NCBI RefSeq assembly: GCF_003385235.1
Contig: NZ_PQIA01000004.1
Coordinates: 1 to 64,000, forward strand
Length of the DNA: 64,000 nucleotides
Direction: 5' to 3'
Source of the DNA: Amycolatopsis circi
GTDB lineage: Bacteria; Actinomycetota; Actinomycetes; Mycobacteriales; Pseudonocardiaceae
This document shows, piece after piece, positions 9,949-18,256 of the stretch. Under the pieces are notes generated by a model. It did not search any database. It saw only the letters and a program-made list of their open reading frames with translations, and was not told the origin of the DNA. The stretch's first letter is position 1, and the number at the start of each line of letters is the position of its first letter. The translations under genes were made by a program, and so were the position numbers.

Positions 9949-10791
9949 ATGACCGAGGGAACCGACGGCCGCGTCTGGCTGATCACCGGGTGCTCGAGCG
10001 GCTTCGGCCGCGAACTCGCCCAGGCCGCGCTGGCCGCGGGGGACCGGGTCCTCGCGACCGCCCGCAAAGCGGAGACGCTCGCCGACCTGGTCGAATCAGG
10101 CGGGGACCGGGTGCGCACGGCCGCGCTGGACGTCACCGACCCGGCGCAGATCGACGCCGCGGTGCAGACCGCGCTGGACGAGTTCGGCCGGATCGACGTG
10201 CTGGTCAACAACGCCGGCCACGGCTCCGTCGGCGCGGTCGAGGAACTGACGCTGCCCGACCTGCGCGCGGTGCTCGAGGTCATGTTCTTCGGCGCGGTCG
10301 CGATGACCAAGGCCGTCGTCCCGCTGCTGCGGGAACAGGGGAGCGGCACCGTCGTGCAGATGAGTTCGATGGGCGGACTGCTCGCGCCGCCCGCGTTCGG
10401 GGCCTACTGCGCGGCGAAATTCGCGCTGGAAGGAATGTCGGAAGCGCTCGCGGCGGAGGTCGCGCCGCTCGGGGTCAAGGTGCTGATCGTCGAGCCGGGC
10501 GCGTTCCGCACGTCGTTCGGCGGCACGGCGATGCACCGTTCCCAGAAGATCGACGCCTACGCCGAATCGACCGCGGGCACCCGGGGCGCGATCGAGGGGA
10601 TGGACGGGACACAGCCTGGCGATCCGGCTAAAGCGGCGGCGGCGATCCTCCGGGCAGTGGATTCGCCGGACGCGCCGTTGCGGCTCGCGCTCGGCGGCGA
10701 CGCGGTGGACGCGATTCGCGGGAAAATCGCTGCGCTGACCAAGGATCTCGACTCCTGGGAGACGGTCAGCCGGGCGACCGCGCTGGACTGA
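9949..10791 (+). CDS. Short-chain dehydrogenase/reductase under LysR control
   Basis: 280-aa classical SDR. The cofactor motif GCSSGFG is at 14-20, NNAG at 87-90, Ser140 and Tyr153/Lys157 (YCAAK). ATG 9949 has a GGAGGG ribosome binding site at 9936-9941. It is the sole gene facing the LysR regulator and is followed by a palindromic repeat that probably ends its transcript. Substrate unknown. Confidence 0.9.
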   Translation: MTEGTDGRVWLITGCSSGFGRELAQAALAAGDRVLATARKAETLADLVESGGDRVRTAALDVTDPAQIDAAVQTALDEFGRIDVLVNNAGHGSVGAVEELTLPDLRAVLEVMFFGAVAMTKAVVPLLREQGSGTVVQMSSMGGLLAPPAFGAYCAAKFALEGMSEALAAEVAPLGVKVLIVEPGAFRTSFGGTAMHRSQKIDAYAESTAGTRGAIEGMDGTQPGDPAKAAAAILRAVDSPDAPLRLALGGDAVDAIRGKIAALTKDLDSWETVSRATALD

Positions 10792-10815
10792 GGCCCGCCT
10801 GCCCGGGTTTCCGGG

Positions 10816-10866
10816 CCGTGAAGGACTCCTTGAGGGACTCAGATTCCCTCAAGGAGTCCTTCACGG
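10816..10866. repeat. Palindromic repeat, GAAGGACTCC subtype
   Basis: 22-bp perfect arms (10816-10837, 10845-10866) around a 7-nt loop, between convergent genes. The same subtype recurs at 25134-25190. It belongs to the window-wide family starting CCGTGA and probably works as a terminator. Confidence 0.85.
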
Positions 10867-10885
10867 ACGTGGGGACCCGGTCGAG

Positions 10886-12697
10886 TCACGGATAACTCGG
10901 GACGTTGACCGGCTTGGTGCCGTCCGGAGTGACGTCGCCCGTGTCGTTCACGACGTGGGTGATCGTGCCGCGGTGGTTCAGCGACACCGTCAGCAGGCTG
11001 CGCAGCTTGACTCCGTTGTTCTGCGGCACCTCGAACGCGTGATAGCTCGAAACCGCCGGGTTGGTGTCGAAGAAGCAATAGCTGCCCAGACCCCACGCCT
11101 CGTGCGAGGTCACGTCCGGACCGACCTTGTACGCGGCATACCCGGCGGTGCCGGGCGCGGAATTCCACGAAGCCTGATCCGGGACGTCGTAAGGCATTTC
11201 GTTCTGGAAGAAGATCGTCTTCCCGTTCTGGCCGTTCCACACGACCTGGAACTTCTGGTAATGCTCCACGAACAGCCCGGTCGCGGTCACGTTGTCGCCG
11301 TTGACGAGCACGCCGGTGTCCGCGGTGTTCGTGGTCCAGCCGACGGTTCCGCTGTTGCCGTGGTCGGCGCGCCACGCCCAGACGTGGTCGACGATCGTGT
11401 CGTCGCTGTTCACGACGAGGCTGTTGGTCGCCTTGCCCGCCAGGTCGCCGCCGACGCGGAAGAAAACGTCTTGCAGCGACGTCGGATTCGCCGCGTGGTT
11501 CGTGTGCTTGCCGCTTTCGCCGACGGTCAGCAGGGATTGCGAATTCTGGGTGCCCGCGTCGAAGAGCAGGCCCTTCACCCGCACACCGTCCACATCGGAT
11601 ACGTGCATCGCGTCGACGCCGTTGTCCGGGATCAGCGTCGGGTAGCCGATGCCGAGCACGGTCGTGCCCGGGCGGGTCACGTTCAGCGTCTGGTCGAGGT
11701 GGTAGGCGCCGGGGGTGAAGAACAGATTGCAGCCGGCGTCGAGGGAGCTGTTGATGCTCTCCGCGGTGTCGCCGGGCTTGACGACGCGGAACTGGCTCAT
11801 CGGCACGGAATCACCGGGCGTGCCGCCGTTCGCCCAGCTCGGCCCGGACGCGTTGGTGCGCAGGGACGGCAGGAAGACGCGGTAGTTGCCGCCGCTATCC
11901 ACGTACAGGTAAGGCACGTCGCGCGACACCGGCGTGGTGTCGAGGGTGGTTTCCGGCGGGTTCGGGAACGAGTTGGCGGGCGCGCCGGCGGTCCCGGAGA
12001 AGACCATGTTCCAGACGCCGCCGTCCCAGCTGCCCAGCGCCGAATCCCGGGTGTACCACTGCTGCTGCGAAACCGACGCGGCCTGACCGGACACGCGGGT
12101 GTCGGCGACGTAGCCGCCGCTCGCGTAGCCGTAGCTGGCCGGGAACAGCTGCAGCCCGCCCTTGATGTCCATCCGGCGGAACGGCGCGGCCTGCGACACC
12201 GCCCAGCGATCGCTGCCGCTGGAAGGCGTGACCGCCAGGTTTTCCGCCGAACGCCAGAAGTTCTGCAGCGCGGAGCCCTGGTCGGACTCGTTGAAGGCGT
12301 CGACGGTGATGTCGCCGTTGATCTGGACGTCGTCCGGATTCTGGCCGAGGCCCGCGACGGAGGTGTAGAAGCCGACGTTGTCGTGCACCGCGTAAGTGCC
12401 CGGCTTGAACAGGTGCGCGACGCGGCCCGAGCCGAACTGCGCGGTCTGGGTGTCCTTCTGCACCTCGAAGTCCTTGTCCAGCTGGGCCTGAATCGTCGCG
12501 GAGGGCATTCCCGGGTCGAAAATGTGCACGTTCGGCCCGAAATCCGGCTGGTCCGGCTGGCCCCCGCAGCCCGCCTGACCGGACGCTGGGGCCGCAGCGG
12601 CGGGGACGGCCAGCCCGGCCGCGGCGAGCAGAGCCAGCATCGCGACTGCCGGGCCACGGGATCGACGCGGTCGTGGTGGTCGATAAGTCCGGTTCAC
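10886..12697 (-). CDS. Secreted right-handed beta-helix protein (often mislabelled adenylyl cyclase)
   Basis: 603-aa exported protein. A basic N-terminus (RPPRPRRSR) and hydrophobic segment about 17-35 ending in AAAAP form a signal peptide. The mature protein opens with PDFGPNVHIFDPGMP and has repeated short strand/turn patterns (HLFKPGTYAVHDNVGFYTSV, FFTPGAYHLDQTLNVTRPG as separate motifs) typical of the pectate-lyase-like or GH55-like twin beta-helix fold. Databases often call this family adenylyl cyclase; no cyclase motif is visible. GTG 12697 has GGAGG at 12707-12711. It probably acts on extracellular or cell-wall polysaccharide, alongside the GH16 and GH25 proteins. Confidence 0.75.
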   Translation of the reverse strand: MNRTYRPPRPRRSRGPAVAMLALLAAAGLAVPAAAAPASGQAGCGGQPDQPDFGPNVHIFDPGMPSATIQAQLDKDFEVQKDTQTAQFGSGRVAHLFKPGTYAVHDNVGFYTSVAGLGQNPDDVQINGDITVDAFNESDQGSALQNFWRSAENLAVTPSSGSDRWAVSQAAPFRRMDIKGGLQLFPASYGYASGGYVADTRVSGQAASVSQQQWYTRDSALGSWDGGVWNMVFSGTAGAPANSFPNPPETTLDTTPVSRDVPYLYVDSGGNYRVFLPSLRTNASGPSWANGGTPGDSVPMSQFRVVKPGDTAESINSSLDAGCNLFFTPGAYHLDQTLNVTRPGTTVLGIGYPTLIPDNGVDAMHVSDVDGVRVKGLLFDAGTQNSQSLLTVGESGKHTNHAANPTSLQDVFFRVGGDLAGKATNSLVVNSDDTIVDHVWAWRADHGNSGTVGWTTNTADTGVLVNGDNVTATGLFVEHYQKFQVVWNGQNGKTIFFQNEMPYDVPDQASWNSAPGTAGYAAYKVGPDVTSHEAWGLGSYCFFDTNPAVSSYHAFEVPQNNGVKLRSLLTVSLNHRGTITHVVNDTGDVTPDGTKPVNVPSYP

Positions 12698-12736
12698 GTC
12701 GGGGAGACCTCCGCGGTAGGGGATTTACCCACCAGT

Positions 12737-12752
12737 TTGTGGTCGGCCACAA
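12737..12752. promoter_or_regulatory. Inverted repeat in divergent promoter region
   Basis: TTGTGG-TCGG-CCACAA, perfect 6-bp arms, 40 bp upstream of the beta-helix gene in the 229-bp region divergent from the GH25 gene. A candidate operator; the regulator is unknown. Confidence 0.45.
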
Positions 12753-12926
12753 CAAATTAAACGCCCGGCTGCGCGGCGCCGGTCACAACTCGGTCACAGT
12801 TGTCTGGACCACTGGCGCGATTCCGGCTATCGGAAACTCGTTCACGTCCGGGTGACGCAGCCAGCCTCGCGCCGTGTCGTGCCGCAAGATGACCTTGGAC
12901 CTGCCGCCGTGAAGATCGGAGTCTCG

Positions 12927-13769
12927 GTGACCCGGACAGCAACGGACAAACCCTGGCGGCTCGGATTCGCCGCCACCGTGTCGGTTTTGGCGATGGCGTG
13001 CGGCGTCGCGACTGCCGGACCGGCCGCCGCCGCGGACTACTCGAAGGCCGGCGAGAATGTTGCCGGTTCACAAATTCTGCGCCATGAAGGCGTGCGAACC
13101 GGGAGCCCGCGGTTCGACCCGGCGACCGGACAGACCCTCGGCCACGACGTGAGCGGGCACCAGGGCGCGGTCGACTGGGGACAGGCCGCCGGCGCGGGCG
13201 CCCGGTTCGCCTACGTCAAGGCGACCGAGGGCACCGGGTTCGTGAGCCCGCAGTTCGACCAGCAGTACAACGGCGCGCACGACGCGGGCCTCATCCGCGG
13301 CGCGTACCATTTCGCCCGCCCGGACGTCTCCAGCGGCGCACAGCAAGCCGACTACTTCATCGCCCACGGCGGCGCGTGGCGCGGCGGCGGCATGACGCTC
13401 CCGGGCGCGCTCGACATCGAGTACAACCCCTACGGCGACGCCTGCTACGGCAAAAGCCAGGCCGACATGACCGCCTGGATCGCCGACTTCACCCACCGGT
13501 ACCTGGCGAAACAGCGCCGCAGCGCGATCATCTACACCTCGACGTCGTGGTGGAAGCTCTGCACCGGCAACGCCGGCGGATTCGGCGACACCAACCCGCT
13601 GTGGCTCGCCCGGTACGCCCCGGACATCGGCGAACTCCCCGCGGGCTGGGACAAGCAGAGCATCTGGCAGTTCTCGCGCACCGGCAGCCTGCCCGGCGAC
13701 CAGAACTACTACAACGGGCCGATGAACCGCGTCGAGGCGCTCGCCAGGGGAGGCGGTTCGTCGGCGTGA
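12927..13769 (+). CDS. Secreted GH25 lysozyme (N-acetylmuramidase)
   Basis: 280-aa secreted muramidase that would cleave peptidoglycan between MurNAc and GlcNAc. The signal peptide is about residues 1-36 (TVSVLAMACG, GPAAAADYS). GH25 motifs: HDVSGHQGAVDW with Asp74, YVKATEG with Glu101, and ALDIEYN with Asp163/Glu165 as the catalytic DxE pair. I chose GTG 12927 because GGAG stands 7 nt before it; the frame is open to GTG 12852. The domain fills the protein, with about 35 residues of linker before it and no wall-binding repeat. Likely roles are growth remodelling or attack on other bacteria. Confidence 0.88.
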   Translation: MTRTATDKPWRLGFAATVSVLAMACGVATAGPAAAADYSKAGENVAGSQILRHEGVRTGSPRFDPATGQTLGHDVSGHQGAVDWGQAAGAGARFAYVKATEGTGFVSPQFDQQYNGAHDAGLIRGAYHFARPDVSSGAQQADYFIAHGGAWRGGGMTLPGALDIEYNPYGDACYGKSQADMTAWIADFTHRYLAKQRRSAIIYTSTSWWKLCTGNAGGFGDTNPLWLARYAPDIGELPAGWDKQSIWQFSRTGSLPGDQNYYNGPMNRVEALARGGGSSA

Positions 13770-13807
13770 TCGCCTGAAAAGCCGTACCGGAGAGGGCCCG
13801 GTCGTAG

Positions 13808-14443
13808 TTGGATCTCCGGGTGACCCTAGCCGTCGGACTCTTCGACCTCTTCACGTACGCGATCCCGGGCGCCCTGCATCTGGCGTTCCTGGCCTACCTC
13901 GCCGGGCGGCTGCACTGGCTCGACCTCGCCGCCGTCTCGCGCGGGCCGGGAGCGGTGCTGGTGATCGGCATCGTGGTGGCGAGCTACCTCCTCGGCTACC
14001 TGGCGTATCCGCTGGGCGCGCGGGCCTCGCGATGGCTGCCGCGGCGGAGGAAGCGCGACGCGCGGGAGGAGTTCCTGCGCCGCAACCCCGCCGCGCGCGG
14101 CCGAGCGTTTGTCGAAGCGGACTCGTTTCTGCTGCTTTCCGCGCTGCAACTGCACGACGCCGACGCGGCGAGGGAGGCAACGCGGCTGCGCACGGTCGGG
14201 CTGATGCTGCGCAACTCCAGCCCGCCGATGGCGTTCGGGTTCGTGGCGTCGGTGGTGGAACTGATCGTCGGGGACCACCCGATGTTCGCGGCGTGCGGCG
14301 CGGTCCTGTTCGCCGCCGCGTATCCCGCGCTGATCGCACAGGGCCGGTTGATGTCGCATTGGGCGGGCGTGAAGACGCTGGAACTCAGCTTCTGGGTGCC
14401 GGAGGTGGAGGAGACTTTGGCGGCTGCCGAGAAGACGGAGTGA
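13808..14443 (+). CDS. Predicted membrane protein, unknown function
   Basis: 211-aa protein with hydrophobic helices at about 8-32, 45-70, 135-155 and 158-175, and a basic loop (RWLPRRRKRDAREEF) between the second and third. No recognised catalytic motif. The start is uncertain: TTG 13808, with GGAGAGG at 13790-13796, or GTG 13820. It lies 38 bp after the GH25 gene on the same strand and may be co-transcribed. A palindromic repeat follows directly. Confidence 0.65.
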   Translation: MDLRVTLAVGLFDLFTYAIPGALHLAFLAYLAGRLHWLDLAAVSRGPGAVLVIGIVVASYLLGYLAYPLGARASRWLPRRRKRDAREEFLRRNPAARGRAFVEADSFLLLSALQLHDADAAREATRLRTVGLMLRNSSPPMAFGFVASVVELIVGDHPMFAACGAVLFAAAYPALIAQGRLMSHWAGVKTLELSFWVPEVEETLAAAEKTE

Positions 14444-14444
14444 A

Positions 14445-14499
14445 GTCCGTGAGGGGAACCCTGAGGGAATCAGAGTCCCTCAGGGTTCCCCTCACGGAC
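14445..14499. repeat. Palindromic repeat, GAGGGGAACCCT subtype
   Basis: 24-bp perfect arms (14445-14468, 14476-14499) and a 7-nt loop, between the convergent membrane-protein gene and fprB-like gene. Nearly identical to 21480-21534. Probably works as a bidirectional terminator. Confidence 0.88.
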
Positions 14500-14553
14500 A
14501 GCACACCCCGCACCCGCAGCCCCACGCAGGAGAAACAGACCCGCGGGACTCGC

Positions 14554-16056
14554 TCAGCGACCTCGGAACCGCGCGGCCAGTGCCGCGATCGGCGAGCGTC
14601 GGCCCCGCAACGGAACGTCTCCGGAGGTGATGTCCGCCAGCAGTGTCGCCACGGTTTCCCCGGCGCACGTCCGGTTCGCGCCGATTCCGCCCGACGGGCC
14701 GCGCTTGATCCAGCCGACCACGTACGCACCGGTCCGGCCCTCGACCCGGCCGGCGGTGTTGGGGATGGTCCCGGCCGCGTCGTCGAACGGCAGGCCCGGC
14801 ACCGGACGTCCCCGGTAGCCGACGGCGCGCACGACCTGGCCGGCCGCGATCTCGACCGGTCCGGAAGGCCCGTCGACGCGCAGTCCGCGCACCTGGCGGT
14901 CGCCGGTGATCTCCACCGGAGCCGAGTGGAAGCGCAGCACGATCCGGCGGGGGCCGTCCGCGGGCGGAGCGGTCCAGTCGACCGTCTCCTGGTCCAAACC
15001 CCGCAGCAGCGCGGCTTTTCCGGTGCCCGCATCGATCGCGGCCGCGGTGCGCGGGTCCTCGGTGTCGACGACGAGCGGCACGTTCGCGCGCTGCGCCAAC
15101 GCGATCAGCTCGGGGGAGGTGTAGGCGGCGTCTTCCGGGCCGCGCCGCGCGAGCAGCACTACCTCGCGGACCTTGCTGGAGCGCAACCGTTCCAGCGCGT
15201 GCGGGGCGATGGTCGTGCCGTCGAGATCGTCGGGGTCGGCGGTGAGGATCCGGGCCACGTCCAGCGCGACATTGCCGGTGCCGATCAGCACCACTCGCTC
15301 CGCGGACAGATCGACTGCGTGCGCGGGGACATCGGGATGGCCGTTGTACCAGGCGACGACCGTCGTCGCGGCGAGGCTGCCGGGGAGGTCTTCGCCGGAG
15401 ATGCCGAGAGTCCGGGCGGAAGAAGCGCCGACCGCGTAGATCACGGCGTCGTGGCGTTCGGCCAGCTCGTCCACCGTCACGTGGCGGCCGACTTCGACGC
15501 CGAGCTTGAGCTTCAGCCGCGGGTGGTTGTGGAAGCGCGAGAAAGTCTCGCCGATTCGCTTGGTGTCCGGGTGATCCGGGGCGACGCCGAAGCGCACGAG
15601 ACCGCCCGCGACCGGCAGCCGGTCGATCAGCGTGACGCGCGCGTTGGTGTGCAGCAACAGGTCTTCCACCGCGTACATCCCGGCCGGGCCGGTGCCGACG
15701 ACGGCCACGTCCGCGGGCTCGAGGTCGCTCGGGATCTCCCGGTCGAACGTCGGCGGGCCCCAGCGGTGGAAGTTCGGCGCGGGGTTCGCGGCGGCCGGCG
15801 GGCGGTCGGCGTAAAAGTCCGCGTTGATCCCGGCGTACACCTTCATCGAGTCGGTCAGCAGGTCCACCGGGAAGATCGCGTCGACCGGGCACGCGTCGGC
15901 GCAGGCGCCGCAGTCGATGCACGTCTCCGGGTCGACGTAGAGCATCTCGGTGGTCCCGAAGTCCGGCTCGTCCGGCGTCGGGTGGATGCAGTTGACCGGG
16001 CAGACCGACACGCACGTCGCGTCGTTGCAACAGGTCTGGGTGATCGCGAAGGCCAT
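14554..16056 (-). CDS. fprB: Ferredoxin-NADP reductase with N-terminal 2[4Fe-4S]-type ferredoxin domain (FprB type)
   Basis: 500-aa fused electron-transfer protein. Residues 1-70 form a bacterial ferredoxin with two Cys clusters (C9 to C23 region, and CIDCGACADACP at 46-57). An adrenodoxin-reductase-like flavoprotein follows, with the FAD motif GTGPAGMY at 121-128, GGLVRFG and the NADPH motif GTGNVALD. It would pass electrons from NADPH through FAD to iron-sulphur centres. It starts 1 bp after the AurF-like gene, so it is probably the dedicated electron donor of that oxygenase. The same pairing (Rv0885/fprB) occurs in Mycobacterium tuberculosis. No signal peptide. Confidence 0.9.
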   Translation of the reverse strand: MAFAITQTCCNDATCVSVCPVNCIHPTPDEPDFGTTEMLYVDPETCIDCGACADACPVDAIFPVDLLTDSMKVYAGINADFYADRPPAAANPAPNFHRWGPPTFDREIPSDLEPADVAVVGTGPAGMYAVEDLLLHTNARVTLIDRLPVAGGLVRFGVAPDHPDTKRIGETFSRFHNHPRLKLKLGVEVGRHVTVDELAERHDAVIYAVGASSARTLGISGEDLPGSLAATTVVAWYNGHPDVPAHAVDLSAERVVLIGTGNVALDVARILTADPDDLDGTTIAPHALERLRSSKVREVVLLARRGPEDAAYTSPELIALAQRANVPLVVDTEDPRTAAAIDAGTGKAALLRGLDQETVDWTAPPADGPRRIVLRFHSAPVEITGDRQVRGLRVDGPSGPVEIAAGQVVRAVGYRGRPVPGLPFDDAAGTIPNTAGRVEGRTGAYVVGWIKRGPSGGIGANRTCAGETVATLLADITSGDVPLRGRRSPIAALAARFRGR

Positions 16057-16057
16057 G

Positions 16058-16975
16058 TCAGATCAGATTCGCCCGCTTGTAGAACACCAGCGCCGGCTTC
16101 GTGAGCAGCCCGCACGAGCCGAGGAACTCCATCAGCCCGGCACAGCTGGAGCGCATCATCGACTTGTGGTGCTCGTTGGCCTTCGCCTCGCGCAGCGCGC
16201 GCTCGGCGTCCAGCCCGGCGTTCTTGTACACGTCGCGGTTGACCATGCTGCTGACGATGAAGTACGACGCGATCGCGATGACCAGCGCGTTGACCTGACG
16301 GCGCACGGCTCCCGCGCCCTCCAGCTGCTCGCGCGTCTCCTCGCGGGCGAACTTCATGTGCCGCGACTCTTCGACCACGTGAATGTTGTTGATGGTGCGC
16401 ACGAACGGAACCACGCGCTCGTCGCGCATCCAGTCGCGCTGCATCACGTCGAGAACCTCTTCGGCGACCAGGATCGCCGCGTACGCCGCTTCGCCGCCCG
16501 CGACCGCCTTGAAGACGCGGCCCAGTTCGACAGCGAGCTTGCGCGGCCGGTACGGGGGAGCGCCGAGCTTCTGCGCGCCGCGGGCGAACATGATCGAGTG
16601 GCGGCATTCGTCGGCGATCTCGGTGAGCGCCCACTGGAACGCCGGGTCGGTCGGGTCCTTGGCGTAGAAGTCGCGCAGCACCATCTGCTGCAGGATCATC
16701 TCGAACCAGATCCCGGTGCTCGCGACCGACGCCGCCTCCTGGCGGGTCAGCTCCTTCTGCTGCTCCGGGGTCATCTCGGCCCAGTAGCTCGTGCCGTAGA
16801 GCGTGCTCCACTCCGGGCTGGCTCCGTGGAAGTCCTTGTCCAGCGGGGTTTCCCAGTCCACCTCGGTGGCCGGGTCGTAGGACAGGGTCGCGGAGGAGTC
16901 GAGCAGCCGCTGCGCGGTCTCGTGCCGGCCGGACGGGGCTGCTTCCGGTGCTCGTTGCACGTCTGCGCTGGTCAT
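16058..16975 (-). CDS. AurF-like di-iron oxygenase
   Basis: 305-aa helical di-iron protein of the AurF (p-aminobenzoate N-oxygenase) family. Candidate metal ligands: Glu92, the ExxH pair Glu123/His126 (DECRH), Glu172 or Glu173, and His199, Glu203, His206 (HVVEESRH). This matches the two-His-rich half sites of AurF. ATG 16975 has GGGAGG upstream; an earlier in-frame ATG would add seven residues. Upstream is the perfect 17-bp operator at 17022-17038; downstream is its probable reductase. AurF itself makes nitroarenes, but many relatives have other or unknown substrates. Confidence 0.85.
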   Translation of the reverse strand: MTSADVQRAPEAAPSGRHETAQRLLDSSATLSYDPATEVDWETPLDKDFHGASPEWSTLYGTSYWAEMTPEQQKELTRQEAASVASTGIWFEMILQQMVLRDFYAKDPTDPAFQWALTEIADECRHSIMFARGAQKLGAPPYRPRKLAVELGRVFKAVAGGEAAYAAILVAEEVLDVMQRDWMRDERVVPFVRTINNIHVVEESRHMKFAREETREQLEGAGAVRRQVNALVIAIASYFIVSSMVNRDVYKNAGLDAERALREAKANEHHKSMMRSSCAGLMEFLGSCGLLTKPALVFYKRANLI

Positions 16976-17021
16976 TCGGTCCTCCCTGAGCGACATTGAT
17001 TAGGCGTTACCGCGATTCACT

Positions 17022-17038
17022 GTTACCTAAGGTAACAC
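17022..17038. promoter_or_regulatory. Operator upstream of AurF-FprB operon
   Basis: Perfect inverted repeat TGTTACCT-A-AGGTAACA (8-bp arms), 47 bp upstream of the AurF-like start. A further half-site GTTACC is at 17007-17012. Typical TetR-type geometry; no TetR gene is adjacent, so the regulator is elsewhere. Confidence 0.75.
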
Positions 17039-17168
17039 CTATCTGGCCGCACCGCGAGAGGCGCCGGCGAACTGCGTGTCGCCCGTTCGGGCAATCGGCC
17101 CGGGAAGGGGCCGCTGACCTGGCAGGATGAGCCGCGAACGTCTTCCTGACCTCGGAGGAAACGCCGTC

Positions 17169-17756
17169 GTGACCCAACCGCCGCAGCCGTATCCCGGCAC
17201 CGGTCCGCAGCAGTACTCGCCGTTGCCGCCTGCTTACGGCGGGCAGTCCGTTTACAGCGGCCAGTTCCCGGCGCAGCCGCCGATGCCACAACCGCCGACC
17301 GCGTACTTCGGGGCCGCTGCGATCGCGGCGGCGACCTTGGCCTCGGTCATCGGTCTGGTGGCCACGATCGGCTTCGTCGTGGCCGTCCTCCGGATGATCG
17401 GCAATCCGTCCTCGAGCAGGCTGCTTTCCAACGGGATCGTCGGCGCCGCGGACCTGGCGATCGCGGCCCTGACGGTCGCCGGTGCGATCGGCCTGTTCAA
17501 GCGCTCTCCGGCGGGCCGGGTCTGCGTGCTCGTCGGCTGCGGCCTGGCGGTCCTGGACATCGTCGTCTTCATGATCGTCGGCCTCGGCTCCAGCTTCGTC
17601 CGGAAGAGCGCTCCGCCCACGCTGCAAATGACCTTCCCGAGCGGATTCCTGTGGCTGATCGTCCCGGTAGCCGCGCTCGTGCTGGCATCGCACCGGGCGA
17701 CCGGCGCGTGGCTGCTGCCGAAAACCCCGCCGATGCCGTACCACCCCGGCTGGTGA
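17169..17756 (+). CDS. Proline-rich membrane protein
   Basis: 195-aa protein. A proline/glutamine/tyrosine-rich cytoplasmic tail (residues 1-42) precedes four hydrophobic helices (about 45-72, 88-108, 118-138, 158-178). GTG 17169 is preceded by GGAGGAA; an ATG at 17127 is in frame but has no such site. Function unknown; such proline-rich tails are common in actinobacterial membrane proteins of the DUF4190-like kind. The stop overlaps the start of the GNAT gene (GTGA). Confidence 0.75.
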   Translation: MTQPPQPYPGTGPQQYSPLPPAYGGQSVYSGQFPAQPPMPQPPTAYFGAAAIAAATLASVIGLVATIGFVVAVLRMIGNPSSSRLLSNGIVGAADLAIAALTVAGAIGLFKRSPAGRVCVLVGCGLAVLDIVVFMIVGLGSSFVRKSAPPTLQMTFPSGFLWLIVPVAALVLASHRATGAWLLPKTPPMPYHPGW

Positions 17757-18256
17757 CTGACCGGGAAGAAATCCTCCGCACCCCGCGGTTGCGGCTGACC
17801 ACCTGGCTGCCTTCGGACCTGGACGATCTCGCCGCGCTGCACGCTGACGCCGAGGTCATGCTGCACATGGCGACCGGCCCGCAGACCCGCGCGGCGACCC
17901 GTGAACGGCTGGACACGTTCATCGCCGAACACCGGCAGCGGGGCTGGTCGAAGTGGCGAGTCGAGGGTGCTTCCGGTTTTCTCGGCCGGGCCGGATTCGG
18001 TCTCGCGCATGGCAGCGGGCACCGGGAAGTCGGCTATCTGCTGGCACGCGAGGCGTGGGGCACGGGCCTGGCCACTGAGTTGACGCGGGCGCTGCGGCAG
18101 TGGCACGAAGACCACCCGGATCCCGCTCTCGCGCCTGGACTGCGGGCGTATGTGCTGCCTGGCAACGCGGCCAGTTGCCGGGTACTCGAGAAGGCGGGCT
18201 TCCGGGCGGTCGGCGAGGAGGACGGTCAGCTCGTGTTCGAGTCAGACCGCCGGTGA
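17753..18256 (+). CDS. GNAT family N-acetyltransferase (RimJ/RimL-like)
   Basis: 167-aa acetyltransferase using acetyl-CoA. It opens with the RimJ-type TPRLRLTTW element (about residues 9-17), the acetyl-CoA loop region REVGYLLAREAWGTGLATEL is present (motifs GYLL, WGTGLA), and ends with NAASCRVLEKAGFR, the usual fourth motif. It is translationally coupled to the membrane-protein gene through GTGA. The last 15 bp overlap the 3' end of the convergent MFS gene. Substrate, an amine on a protein or small molecule, unknown. Confidence 0.88.
   Translation: MTDREEILRTPRLRLTTWLPSDLDDLAALHADAEVMLHMATGPQTRAATRERLDTFIAEHRQRGWSKWRVEGASGFLGRAGFGLAHGSGHREVGYLLAREAWGTGLATELTRALRQWHEDHPDPALAPGLRAYVLPGNAASCRVLEKAGFRAVGEEDGQLVFESDRR

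Noticed and set aside
10886-12697. Adenylyl cyclase activity
   Set aside because: This name is attached to the family in databases, but the protein is secreted, beta-helical and has no cyclase residues.
10955-12760. A 601-residue plus-strand open frame opposite the beta-helix gene
   Set aside because: No homology, no ribosome binding site; the minus-strand gene has a signal peptide and conserved motifs.
14032-16104. A 690-residue plus-strand open frame
   Set aside because: It is antisense to the membrane-protein tail, fprB and the AurF-like gene, has Arg/Gly/Val-rich composition without any domain, and is the usual GC-driven shadow.
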